Below, one piece after another: positions 10,838-20,387 of a stretch of 64,000 bases of DNA. The DNA is taken from contig NC_018940.1 of NCBI RefSeq assembly GCF_000304475.1, forward strand, positions 248,001 through 312,000, read 5' to 3'. A model generated the notes under the pieces. The model was not told where the DNA came from, did no database searches, and was given only the letters and a program-made list of their open reading frames with translations. The DNA is from Kazachstania africana CBS 2517 (Eukaryota > Ascomycota > Saccharomycetes > Saccharomycetales > Saccharomycetaceae). A program made the position numbers and the translations under genes. Within the stretch, counting starts at the first letter, position 1; each line of letters begins with the position of its first letter.

Positions 10838-11015
10838 TGGAGATTCATTGTATGCCCAGCTGTTGGAGAGATGTTGATGATGCTGATGATGACGATGATT
10901 TAATCACAAGAGTTGATAAGAAAGATGACAACTTCTTGTCGTCAGCGGTTAAAAATTTGTCTTAGTATGCACTTTCCTTTTCTCTCATTCTTGTAACGAG
11001 TCCTTTTTTTATTAT

Positions 11016-11022
11016 TATATAA
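11016..11022 (+). promoter_or_regulatory. TATA box of IME2
   Basis: TATATAA lies 140 bp upstream of the IME2 ATG, suitable for a yeast regulated TATA promoter. Confidence 0.65.
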
Positions 11023-11161
11023 GTTACCACAAACTCATCTTTATATTTCATTCACTTAAACACTTTTCACTACTTAAACAACCATACAGTCAATACTTTT
11101 ATCTATATACAATACATTTATATATTTTACACTTCAATTTCTTCTTGTTTCCTTGGGAGTA

Positions 11162-11203
11162 ATGTATCTGAACAATTACTTCATGGGACAAGAAGTCAAT
11201 ACT

Positions 11204-11242
<39 letters not shown>

Positions 11243-13171
11243 ACTACTACTACTACTACTAACAATATTATTAATGACAGCAGTAGTAACGATACTCCGA
11301 TGAAAGATTTTAAAAATTCTTCAAAACCAGTCACTCCACCAGATCTGAATAACCCCCCATCAAATATACCTTTAAGATCAATTTCAGATAGGTACAATGT
11401 CATTGAAGAAATTGGTACGGGTTCATTCGGTTGTGTCACTCTGGCAAAATCAAAATTTGATATGAATTCCTTGGATCAATTCATGAATTGTCATAACTTA
11501 TTGAATAATTCAACATTTAAAAATAACTATATGACAAAATCACAGAATTTAGTCGCAATAAAGACAATGATGACAAGATTATCAACTTTACATGACTATA
11601 CAAGAGTTAGAGAAGTTAAATTTATTTTATCTGTTTCAGCAAATAAACATTTAATTCAAATCTTTGAAATGTTTATTGATAATACGAATTTTCATCTACA
11701 TATTATAATGGAATGTATGGAACAAAATCTTTATCAAATGATGAGACATAGAAGAAGAAGATTTTTTTCAATTCCATCATTAAAATCAATCTTAGCACAA
11801 ATTTTAGCTGGTATCATCCACATTCATAATGAAGGGTTCTTCCATAGGGATTTAAAACCGGAAAATATACTTGTATCACCAAGCTCAAGATATTTTGATA
11901 AAGACTGGCTTTCGAAAGGTTATTATCATGATAATTACGTTGTTAAATTGGCAGATTTTGGACTGGCAAGAAATATAAATAATCCAAATCCGTATACTGA
12001 ATACGTATCAACTCGTTGGTATAGATCTCCAGAAATTTTATTAAGAAACGGTTATTATTCGAAACCATTGGATATTTGGGCATTTGGTTGTGTTGCACTA
12101 GAGGTAACAATATTTAAACCTTTATTCCCAGGCTCTAATGAAATTGATCAAATTTGGAAAATTTTACAGGTACTGGGTACACCACATAAAGTAATTGAGA
12201 ATACAAAGACCCATTATTCACCGCATGGTGGATTTTGGGAACAATCTAAAAAATTGGCTAACAATTTGAATCTAAAATTTCCTTACATTGAAGGTGTCTC
12301 CATAAATTCATTCATATCAAGTAACCAATTGAATGATTTAATTCAAGTCATTGAAAATTGTCTTAAATGGGATCCAGAAAATAGAGCCACTGCAGTACAA
12401 TTATCTAAGATGGATTTTTTCAAAGCTACTGTGGTACAGCAGGAACAAGAAGAAAATTCACTATCAAATACCGAACAAGCAATGCTTTTTGCAGGTATTA
12501 ATACTGATAGAAATAATAATAATAATAATAGTAATAATAACATTAACAATAATAATCATACAAAGCCACACGAAATACTGTTTAATGATAAGAATATCTT
12601 CAGAAACACTAGCGTTAACACAGATTCAGAAAAATTAACTCTTAATGAATTTCTTACCATTGAAAAGGATGAAGATATAGTGGAAGAGTTAGAAACTGAT
12701 TCTTCATACAGTGATGATATCGAAAAGAGTCTATCATTTTATCAATTACCAAAAGATTTGCCAATTTTACCGGATAATTTAACGACTACAACGAATCACG
12801 ATAGTTTAACAAATATAAAGAATCTTTCAAACGAAATTGAAATCCTTACAAAGGATAATAATTCAGAAATGTTTGCAGATTGTATCTTTAAACCAACAAC
12901 GACCACAATATTTGAAGAACCATGTGAAGTACAACAGGGACAATTTATTAATATAATAGGTAACGAACAAGGACATCATCATGATAGTGGTGATGATGAA
13001 GAAGAAGAGGAAGAAGACGACGTAATGACAAATACTTGCAATTACATGCACTATTCTGGTAATTTCATGGAAGATACAATACCAAGAAATTTTAAAGATG
13101 ATGATACGACCACTCAACAATTAAAAAATAAAATTGAATCAAATCAATTTTTCAGTAATATTACTTTTTAG
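11162..13171 (+). CDS. IME2: Meiosis-inducing serine/threonine kinase
   Basis: A 669-residue protein. The kinase domain starts near residue 78 with the glycine loop GTGSFG. It has the catalytic HRDLKPEN (His228), DFGLA, and the activation loop NPYTEYVSTRWYRSPE (T279-E-Y281). The sequence MECMEQNLYQMM and the C-terminal NITF ending match Ime2 (645 aa in S. cerevisiae). Known role: a CDK/MAPK-like kinase induced by Ime1 that drives premeiotic S phase and meiotic divisions and antagonises Sic1. The start is the ATG at 11162; a second in-frame ATG is at 11183. Oddities: a poly-Asn plus Thr tract near the N-terminus, acidic and Asn repeats in the tail, and TEY where S. cerevisiae has TAY. It is followed by SET4 as on chromosome X. 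Confidence 0.95.
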
Positions 13172-13229
13172 TTGTATGTATACTAATATAGCTAATTTGT
13201 TATGGAAAACAAATGCTTAGTTTCAGTAT

Positions 13230-13303
<74 letters not shown>

Positions 13304-13976
13304 GTGCGGATAACATGTCTGGCGCGCTAAAAGCATATCTTCGTCCTTCCAAAATTAGCAACTTCTGAATATCGATCGTATGTATACCTGTACTACGCGT
13401 GTCGCCAAGTCGATAAAATCGTTCAATGCATGAAAAGAAGAATAGCGAGAATTTAACGAAAGGCTTGACTAATCCTACATACCTTTCATTCATATTTACG
13501 ATAACTTCAACCGAAGGAGGGCACCATCCTTCATCAACTTTCTCTTCTTCTTCTTCTTCTTCTCTTGAAGGTCTCTCGTTCATAAGAAACTTTTTCTTGA
13601 CTGATGAACGAGAGACGACCGGGCAAAATTCTCACGAAAATACACTCGAAAACTGCATTTTTCTCGAGCAGAAAAACCCTCGTACAACCCTAACGTTTTT
13701 TCTTCTCCTTTCTCTCCCATCAAGCCTTTCCTTCGTATCCGTAGATAATTGAAATTTTCAAATCTAGCATATACTGCAAGGTACGACTAGATCTCTGTTT
13801 TCACACATATATATAGATCAGACATTTGTTTCTTCTCCTAATGGCTATCCCCTTCTTTTCATTTACTAACCTATCTTCTCAAAAGAACAAGCGCTACCAC
13901 TAACATCGACCACTGATACTTTCTTCTAACCTACAATAACCCTACTGATCTAAGTCTCGTCCCCTTTCTGTTAGTG
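13172..13976 (+). other. IME2-SET4 intergenic region
   Basis: About 800 bp. It holds the IME2 3' flank with the ACT microsatellite, then the SET4 promoter, which is rich in TTC and CT tracts close to the gene and contains one MCB-like ACGCGT at about 13395. A 108-codon ATG-started frame (13426-13752) is low in complexity and has no recognisable family; I treat it as chance. Confidence 0.6.
13231..13302. repeat. (ACT)24 perfect microsatellite
   Basis: Twenty-four uninterrupted ACT units lie 60 bp beyond the IME2 stop, probably in its 3' UTR or terminator region. The tract creates open frames of pure valine (minus strand) that are not genes. Confidence 0.97.
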
Positions 13977-15551
13977 ATGATCCACAAACCAAAAGTCGTA
14001 CCAAACGTTCCTGAGTCTGTTCAGTTGAAACTTCTCGAAGTAAGAGAACAGATTCAAAAGGAACAAAAACAGAGAGATAGTCTGTTTAATCCGATGAACT
14101 CACCTGGCCCTGCTTCCATTACTCTTCTACAAAATTCGAGCACTAAAAAAAAGAAAAACAATGATAGCAACAATAGCAATAGTGCTAAACACTCACAACC
14201 AATCAGTCGAGAAGTCACATACGTTAAAGAAGCAAAAGATGATGGGAGTACTAGTAATAGGGGGCTTGTCGCTGCTGCTGCTTTGACCGCCGCATTCGTT
14301 AAACCGTTCCCACATAAACAGTCTCATGAAGGCGAGGAACAAGATAATGACGATGATCACAATGAAATTCAAACGGATCGTTCGTTTAATAATGCTCTTC
14401 CTGAAAATTATATTGTTAATAAACAACAAAATATCATCACTTGCATGTGTGGAAGTAACGGCACCCTGGATGGCGACGTCAAAAAAAACGATCTCATACA
14501 ATGTAATCGTTGTAATAGATGGCAACATTTACAATGCTATGGTTTGGAAAATAACTTGGAGATTCTACCGCTCAAATTCTTTTGCAACATTTGCAAACCA
14601 AATTTATCTATTGAAAATTATAAAATTGACAAGAAAAGAATTGAAAAGAAAAGAAATAAGCCATTCAGTCTGCAAATTCAAATAGAAATTCAAAATCAGC
14701 TCCAAGCTCAAACAAAAGGAAAACTAGCACATAATATACCGTCTACTAGTGACAGCAATAATAAAAATAATAATAATAACAACATCAACAGAACACACTT
14801 TAGTAGTAATATTCTTAAAAATAACAGCAATAGTCATAATACCACCAAAACTTTACGCGAAGTAACAAATAATAACACTAGTGAATATGAATACAATGAT
14901 AAATATGTTAGAAATTTTATAGACGATCATAATAGTGATGATTGGGTGAGACCATTGAATAAGGAATTGAAACTATCATCCAATTCTGTAGAAGTGAAAA
15001 ACCTCAACCGTACTATGGTAGGAGTCTATGCAGTACAAAATTTCCAGAAAAATGATCTTATAATGATTTATCCTGGGTTGATTGATTTTCAGAAAAGTTA
15101 CATAGATGATCCTGAAAATGAATATAAAGTTTGGGGTACTACAAGACGTTTCATCCTGTTTCATCCACATTGGCCGATTTTCATTGATTCAAGAAACAAA
15201 AATTCTAAGATCAAGTATTTAAGGAAAAGTTGCCAGCCTAATGTGGAACTGAAAACTATAAAAGTCGACGATACAATCAAGTTCGTAATTGCTGCTATTG
15301 AAGAAATTAATATTGGCGATGAACTAACTATAAGTTGGCAATGGGATCTAAGACATCCAATAGCACCTGTAAATAATGATAATCAGACGTACTTGGAATC
15401 CTTAAATCATGCAAACAAACTTTGGTTGATCCATTCTACGAATTTAGTCTCCAAGGCTTGCCCCTGTGCCTGCAAAAACGTCAATTCCTGCAAATTTGCC
15501 ATTGCCAAAAAATTCACAGACTCAATCATAAATAATCATGTAAGTAAATAA
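13977..15551 (+). CDS. SET4: PHD and SET domain chromatin protein
   Basis: A 524-residue protein with a PHD finger from Cys156 (CMCGSNG ... CNRCNRWQHLQC ... CNIC) and a SET-like domain at about residues 335-460 (VGVYAVQNF ... FHPHWPIFIDSR ... RKSCQPNVEL ... ISWQWDL). This order and the sequence match Set4 (560 aa); its paralogue is Set3. Known role: Set4 is a low-abundance chromatin protein tied to stress, low-oxygen and ergosterol gene control. The canonical NHSCxPN motif is RKSCQPN, and the catalytic tyrosine motif is replaced by WQWDL, so methyltransferase activity is doubtful, as for the whole Set3/Set4 group. The ATG at 13977 is chosen. It sits between IME2 and PAM16 as in S. cerevisiae. 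Confidence 0.93.
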   Translation: MIHKPKVVPNVPESVQLKLLEVREQIQKEQKQRDSLFNPMNSPGPASITLLQNSSTKKKKNNDSNNSNSAKHSQPISREVTYVKEAKDDGSTSNRGLVAAAALTAAFVKPFPHKQSHEGEEQDNDDDHNEIQTDRSFNNALPENYIVNKQQNIITCMCGSNGTLDGDVKKNDLIQCNRCNRWQHLQCYGLENNLEILPLKFFCNICKPNLSIENYKIDKKRIEKKRNKPFSLQIQIEIQNQLQAQTKGKLAHNIPSTSDSNNKNNNNNNINRTHFSSNILKNNSNSHNTTKTLREVTNNNTSEYEYNDKYVRNFIDDHNSDDWVRPLNKELKLSSNSVEVKNLNRTMVGVYAVQNFQKNDLIMIYPGLIDFQKSYIDDPENEYKVWGTTRRFILFHPHWPIFIDSRNKNSKIKYLRKSCQPNVELKTIKVDDTIKFVIAAIEEINIGDELTISWQWDLRHPIAPVNNDNQTYLESLNHANKLWLIHSTNLVSKACPCACKNVNSCKFAIAKKFTDSIINNHVSK

Positions 15552-15832
15552 GTAAATAGGGTTTAATATCCATCGTTGCCATGTGATATCTATCCAACGT
15601 CTTAAATTTCGTGCTAGAAATCACTGAAGTGTGAGGCTTCCATCAAGAAGGTAACTTATTTCCAAATACCAATCGATTGTAAATAAATCTTTGTATAGAC
15701 CCAGGACTAGTTTTTCCAAAGCGCGAAGAAATTTTTTACTGTAAAATAAAATAAGCGATGATTCAAGAAGCCTATCGAATTTACAACATAGATATTTACA
15801 TTCAAAAACCTGCTAGAATCACTCGAAGAGGC

Positions 15833-16285
15833 ATGGCACATAGAGCGATTGTTCAAGTCATAATCACTGGCGCCCAAGTGTTTGGCAAAGCGTTTTCTGA
15901 GGCATATAGACAAGCTGCCGCACAATCAGCTAAGCAAGGTGCCAGTCAAGTTAATAGAAGTCGTAATGGACGTTCAGCGAAAGATGAATATGGTGGTATT
16001 ACGTTAGATGAGAGTTGTAAAATTTTAAACTTGGGTTCAGGAAAGCCAGAAGAATATCTCGATTTAGATAAAATCAATAAGAAATTTGACTATCTATTTA
16101 ATATTAACGAAAAAGATAAAGGTGGAAGTTTCTATTTGCAAAGTAAGATATATAGAGCTGCTGAAAGGTTGAAGTGGGAAGTTAGAGAGAATGAGAAGGC
16201 AAAATCAGAAGCATCGAAACCACCACCACCACCATCATCATCTTCTAATAGTGATTCAACAAAATCGGAGCGATCACCTCCATGA
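15833..16285 (+). CDS. PAM16: Mitochondrial import motor subunit Pam16/Tim16
   Basis: A 150-residue protein beginning MAHRAIVQVIITGAQVFGKA, the conserved start of the family (149 aa in S. cerevisiae). A degenerate J-like domain covers about residues 50-115 (YGGITLDESCKIL ... KGGSFYLQSKIYRAAERLKW) and lacks an HPD motif. The tail is Ser/Pro-rich. Known role: peripheral inner-membrane partner of the J protein Pam18 that restrains its stimulation of Ssc1 in the TIM23 import motor. An in-frame ATG at 15758 would add 25 residues. I prefer 15833 because the family start is there. Confidence 0.95.
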   Translation: MAHRAIVQVIITGAQVFGKAFSEAYRQAAAQSAKQGASQVNRSRNGRSAKDEYGGITLDESCKILNLGSGKPEEYLDLDKINKKFDYLFNINEKDKGGSFYLQSKIYRAAERLKWEVRENEKAKSEASKPPPPPSSSSNSDSTKSERSPP

Positions 16286-16962
16286 TTTGTACCTATGTAA
16301 TAAAGATCATATAACCTGTTAATAGTTTCCATGTACAATTTTCAAGCATCGTACCTCATTTGACTCAAGATCGCTACAACGGACATAAAATTACAATTAA
16401 AGATAAAAAAAAAATAGTCTTATCATGAAGAAGAGGCACCATAGAATCCAAACTCTCAGATAGCATTATACTATCCTCTGGCAAACATGCAACTTATTTT
16501 CCTGGGAAAACCTTCCTCATTATATAAAGTTAATCTAAGAAACCGGAAACGAAGTGAATTCTGTGCCCAGCTTGTTTGGAGCTAGTCAGAATCTACTCAG
16601 CTATGGGTTATGATATTGGTTTCAAAAATTTAGTGTTTCAGTATTAACTTATTGCAATGAAAGTGAACAATACGAAGCAAGCTTCATACCATTCTCCAAC
16701 TTCACAACATGAAAAACACAAATAATCGAACCTTTAGGTTTCTATAATTTGGTAATTAATATTATCTTGAGATAGTATTAACCACTACTGATGATGGTTC
16801 TTTTAAAACAAAATAAAAAAAAATAGAGTAAAGAACATAAAATATACAAATTTTGAAATACGAGTTTTACGTCGCTTTATATACTTTTTCCAGGAACCTC
16901 ATCGCCTTCCACCAGCAGAGGGAAAAGAAAGAAAAAAAAAATCTCGCTCGAGAAAACAAAAC

Positions 16963-16995
16963 CGGGTAATGGAGTTCGCTAATTTTGTTAGGGTA
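16963..16995 (+). promoter_or_regulatory. Reb1-like and Tbf1-like sites before the candidate snoRNA
   Basis: CGGGTAA at 16963-16969 matches the Reb1 core. TTAGGGTA at 16988-16995 matches seven of eight positions of the Tbf1 consensus TTAGGGYT. Known: Tbf1, often beside Reb1, controls many yeast snoRNA promoters. Their presence in a gap without a protein gene supports a non-coding gene just downstream. Confidence 0.5.
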
Positions 16996-17039
16996 TTTAG
17001 TAGAAATGACAGTCAGCACTGGGAAGAGCAACTAACGAT

Positions 17040-17368
17040 CTGCATGAATCTACCTGGACTAGTAGTAGGACATGTATGGCTTATGAGTGTATAACTGTCT
17101 CCAGGAGGTTGTATTTTGCGTGATATCTTATTCCATACCTGGGATTTCGTGGCATAGAGCATCAACTTGAAGAGCATGCTATGCGATCTTGTAAATGTCT
17201 TGCATTACATATAGTGGCAGCTGATTTCTTTTCTTCTTTTGGTAACAGCCTCTTGATATCGTGAGAGTACACAGCTCCTTCTGCCCAAAACTTCGGAGAA
17301 ACCGTATACTTGAGAATATCGAAATTGAGAGTGCCGTTTACAATTCTGGTTAAGTATTATTTACAGAT
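17040..17368 (+). ncRNA. SNR37: Candidate H/ACA snoRNA (SNR37 by position)
   Basis: The call rests on position (after PAM16, before MEF2) and on hairpins. 17053-17058 pairs with 17100-17105. 17152-17162 pairs with 17176-17184, with a two-base bulge. 17219-17223 pairs with 17272-17276, enclosing a stem at 17250-17267. 17306-17311 (ATACTT) pairs with 17352-17357 (AAGTAT), enclosing 17313-17317/17343-17347 and lying five bases before ACA at 17363-17365. Putative Tbf1 and Reb1 sites lie just upstream. Known: H/ACA RNAs end with ACA three bases from the 3' end, and snR37 guides 25S pseudouridylation. I could not verify sequence identity, the guide pocket or an H box. Ends are approximate. Confidence 0.4.
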
Positions 17369-17617
17369 TTTTAACAGCACACTGCAATCGTCGGCGTTTC
17401 ACTCTTTGGTTATTTGCAAGTGGCTGTTATATATCGCTGTTAAGATAACGTAATCGAACTATTTTCTGTTTCTCTATTGTCCTATTTCATCTGTGGGTAA
17501 TTACCGCTCCCAGTCCATGCAATTCGCTCATGAGCCACAACTTCAACTAGTGCAATCAAAAAAGTTACATAAGCCACCGTCCTTACCTTCTTCAGTCAGG
17601 AGCAACATAAAAAAACT

Positions 17618-19996
17618 ATGCTAAAACTACGAATATTTTTAAGACCATATTCCAACCTCTCGAAATTTCGTAATACCGGAATAATAGCTCACATTGACGC
17701 AGGAAAGACTACCACCACCGAAAGAATGCTATATTACGCAGGGAAAACTAAACGGATGGGTAATGTAGATCATGGTGACACCGTTACAGATTTCTTGCCT
17801 CAAGAGAGAGCAAGAGGTATCACTATTCAGAGTGCTACTACTACATTCAATTGGGGCAAAGGTGGATGCGTCAACCTAATTGATACCCCAGGTCATGCTG
17901 ATTTCAGTTTCGAAGTCATGAGATCACTTAAGGTTATCGATGGCTGCGTAACTATACTGGATGCCGTCGCTGCTGTCGAGTCACAAACTGAGAAAGTTTG
18001 GAAATTATCTAAAGGTATTCCAAAAATTTGCTTTATTAACAAAATGGATAGGGTTGGTGCTGGTTTTAGTAGAACCGTAAAAGAAATTATCACAAAATTA
18101 CAAACAAGGGTGGCAATATGTAATATTCCATTGTTTTCCAATACTACACAAGATGCAGGCTTTCAAGGAGTTATAGACATTATAAATGATAAAATAATAA
18201 AATGGGAGAGTGAAAATCCTGATAAGTATGCAGTACATGATATTGTACAATCAGTGGATCCAACTTTATACGAAGAAGTATTGAATTGCAGAACGTCGTT
18301 GATAGAAACGTTGGGTGAAATTGATGAAATCTTTGTTGAGCACTTTTTAGAAGAAGCTGAAGCTGACTACATGAAAGTTTCTCCAATTGAAATAATGCAA
18401 GCTATAAGGCGTAACACAATAAAAAACACCATAGTCCCGGTATTATGTGGTGCTTCATTAAAAAATATTGGCATTCAACCTCTTTTAGACGCCATAGTCA
18501 GCTACCTACCCAACCCAACAGAGGCAAGACTCCCAGAACTTAACAATTCAGCTGTTCCAATAACATATGACGAAAAAAATGGTCTTGTGTTCGACCATAA
18601 CAACAATATTTGTGTTGCGTTAGCATTCAAAGTGATAACAGATACCATTAGAGGGCTTATGGTTTTTATTAGAGTTTATTCTGGGCAATTAAGAAATGGA
18701 TGTACCGTTTACAATACAACAACGCAAACCAAGTTCAAGCTTGGAAAACTAGCAATCATGAATGCAAATGTTCCTGAAGAAACCGACGTAGTGTCTGCTG
18801 GCCAGATTGGTGTCTTAACAGGGAGCACGATAGCAGAAAAAGTTGCTACTGGGGATACAATAATATCGCATAATACAAAGAAAGATGGGGTAAAATCATT
18901 TAACAAGAATGTACTTTCTTTGAAAATCAATCCCATTAGGATTCCTCCTCCCGTATTCAGTGCAACTGTTGAACCGAAAACGCTGGGGAATAAAGATAGT
19001 ATGGATGCAGCATTAAGTAGAATAGTCCTTGAAGATCCAAGTTTACATGTTTCAAAGGACATGGAGACGGGAGAAACCGTACTTAGCGGGCTAGGTGAAC
19101 TACATTTAGCGATTGCAGAGGACAAGCTAGTCAATCAGCTTGGCGCTGAAGTTAGGTTTGGTAAAACGACAGTTACATTCAAAGAGACACTAACGTATCC
19201 AAGCGACGTACAAACTATATCAAACGAACTAGGGTTTCAATTTTCAATATCCATCGTCCCCCTAGAGTTATATAGAACTAACAAACATGGGTTAGATTCA
19301 AGCCAAACAGATATTTATCTTGGTATGGACAACAACTATCTATCAATTTTAAAGAATAACATTCCAATTAATGCCGAAAAATGGCTCTTCCCGTTGCCTT
19401 ATGAATCTTTTGTTCATTCACTAATGGCAAGCGCCATCGCTTGCTTTCAAAGAGGTGGCAGACTGCTCAATTTCCCTCTCCATTCTTGCGTCGCTATAGT
19501 TCATGATTGGGAAATTCCGGTGGATGTTACTAAGCCAAATGAAGTTTTAAATCTTTCAAGAAACTTAATGAATCAAATATTGACTGCTATTCCCTCAAGC
19601 AGCTATACGGTCCTAGAGCCGTTAATGAATATCAAAATAATCGCTCCTACAAAGTACTTGGGTTCTCTTATCCAAGACTTAACGGGAGCAAGGAATGCTA
19701 CAATTTTATCTGTACAGGAAAACCAAGATTTATCCGCCATAGAGGGAAACATAAAATACAGAAATTTCGCAGATGAACAATATTTACCTCCAGACCCAAC
19801 AATGGCATCACTAAACGCATCAGACCAGATAGTTGATGTCAAGATAATAAATGCCCGTGCTCCTCTCAGAAACTTAATGGCATATAACAAGACTTTGAGA
19901 AGTATAACCCAAGGAACTGCCGAACTGTCCATTGATTATCATGATATGGAAAAAGTACCGGAAGAGCAGGTTCAAATGATATTATCTGGTGCTTAA
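17618..19996 (+). CDS. MEF2: Mitochondrial ribosome-recycling GTPase (EF-G2 type)
   Basis: A 792-residue translational GTPase. The G motifs are AHIDAGKTTTTER (about residue 24), RGITIQSA, DTPGHADF and NKMD, followed by EF-G domains II-V, including GLGELHLAIAEDKL. The N-terminus (MLKLRIFLRPYSNLSKF) is basic and fits a mitochondrial targeting signal. Known role: Mef2/EF-G2mt works with Rrf1 in splitting mitochondrial ribosomes after termination, rather than in translocation. Synteny (YJL102W) separates it from MEF1. The S. cerevisiae neighbours GSM1, GSH1 and LSB6 are absent on both sides. Confidence 0.95.
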   Translation: MLKLRIFLRPYSNLSKFRNTGIIAHIDAGKTTTTERMLYYAGKTKRMGNVDHGDTVTDFLPQERARGITIQSATTTFNWGKGGCVNLIDTPGHADFSFEVMRSLKVIDGCVTILDAVAAVESQTEKVWKLSKGIPKICFINKMDRVGAGFSRTVKEIITKLQTRVAICNIPLFSNTTQDAGFQGVIDIINDKIIKWESENPDKYAVHDIVQSVDPTLYEEVLNCRTSLIETLGEIDEIFVEHFLEEAEADYMKVSPIEIMQAIRRNTIKNTIVPVLCGASLKNIGIQPLLDAIVSYLPNPTEARLPELNNSAVPITYDEKNGLVFDHNNNICVALAFKVITDTIRGLMVFIRVYSGQLRNGCTVYNTTTQTKFKLGKLAIMNANVPEETDVVSAGQIGVLTGSTIAEKVATGDTIISHNTKKDGVKSFNKNVLSLKINPIRIPPPVFSATVEPKTLGNKDSMDAALSRIVLEDPSLHVSKDMETGETVLSGLGELHLAIAEDKLVNQLGAEVRFGKTTVTFKETLTYPSDVQTISNELGFQFSISIVPLELYRTNKHGLDSSQTDIYLGMDNNYLSILKNNIPINAEKWLFPLPYESFVHSLMASAIACFQRGGRLLNFPLHSCVAIVHDWEIPVDVTKPNEVLNLSRNLMNQILTAIPSSSYTVLEPLMNIKIIAPTKYLGSLIQDLTGARNATILSVQENQDLSAIEGNIKYRNFADEQYLPPDPTMASLNASDQIVDVKIINARAPLRNLMAYNKTLRSITQGTAELSIDYHDMEKVPEEQVQMILSGA

Positions 19997-20387
19997 TATC
20001 CTCTTTATTATTCGAAAAATTGTGTATATAAAAATGCAATCTTGTAAATAGACCTTTCAATAACGCTCAATACCCAGTTTGAATTGTAATAATTTTCTTC
20101 ATAGCAGATGTTTCTGTAACTCAAATTTACAAAAACATTTGCCCTGCAATATTAAGAAACTAGCCAGTATTTGGAAATATGACATGCATAGTACATATTT
20201 AAATGTTAAGCATTCAGCAAGAGTATGCCTAGAATAATTTCCATTCTATTTAGCTTTGTTTTTGTTTTCGAACTTATTTATCTAGAAATTTTTTTTCAAT
20301 ATCGCCTTTGATATTTATCTGTAGATCAAGTTAGATAATAAGGCAAAACGATTCCAGTAGGCCATCACTAATCACACACAGATATAA
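19997..20387 (+). other. MEF2-CHS6 intergenic region (GSH1 and LSB6 absent)
   Basis: This 391 bp AT-rich spacer lies between two plus-strand genes, holding the MEF2 3' end and the CHS6 promoter. S. cerevisiae has GSH1 and LSB6 in this interval. I see no trace of either, which fits loss of these copies after genome duplication. Confidence 0.6.

Larger units (their letters stand above)
10002..11161. other. Divergent UTP10/IME2 intergenic region
   Basis: This 1.16 kb region separates two divergent genes. The UTP10-proximal part has PAC/RRPE. The IME2 side has a URS1 element, a long GA tract and a TATA box. A match to the middle sporulation element consensus gNCRCAAAW lies on the minus strand at 10371-10379. 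An open frame on the minus strand (10848-10261) is composed largely of GA-repeat translation and crosses the regulatory sites, so I do not call it a gene. No relic of PRM10 or YJL107C was recognised. Confidence 0.7.
16286..17617. other. PAM16-MEF2 intergenic region lacking GSM1
   Basis: A 1.33 kb gap. S. cerevisiae has GSM1 (minus strand, zinc-cluster gene) and, to my recollection, SNR37 here. No GSM1 coding remnant was recognised. The first ~570 bp show only AT-rich sequence and one TGACTCA at 16361. The second half contains a TATA-like TATATAC (16878-16884), Reb1/Tbf1-type sites and a structured stretch annotated as a candidate snoRNA. TATATA near 17430 probably belongs to MEF2. Confidence 0.6.

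Noticed and set aside
10261..10848. 195-codon open frame on the minus strand between UTP10 and IME2
   Set aside because: Largely a translation of GA/CT repeats into Ser-Leu runs, it crosses the URS1 of IME2, and no family resemblance is seen.
13200..13583. 127-codon minus-strand frame after IME2
   Set aside because: A long poly-valine run comes from the (ACT)24 microsatellite, and the rest has no recognisable content.
13426..13752. 108-codon plus-strand frame in the SET4 promoter
   Set aside because: Begins with ATG but is Ser/Leu low-complexity, with no known counterpart between IME2 and SET4.
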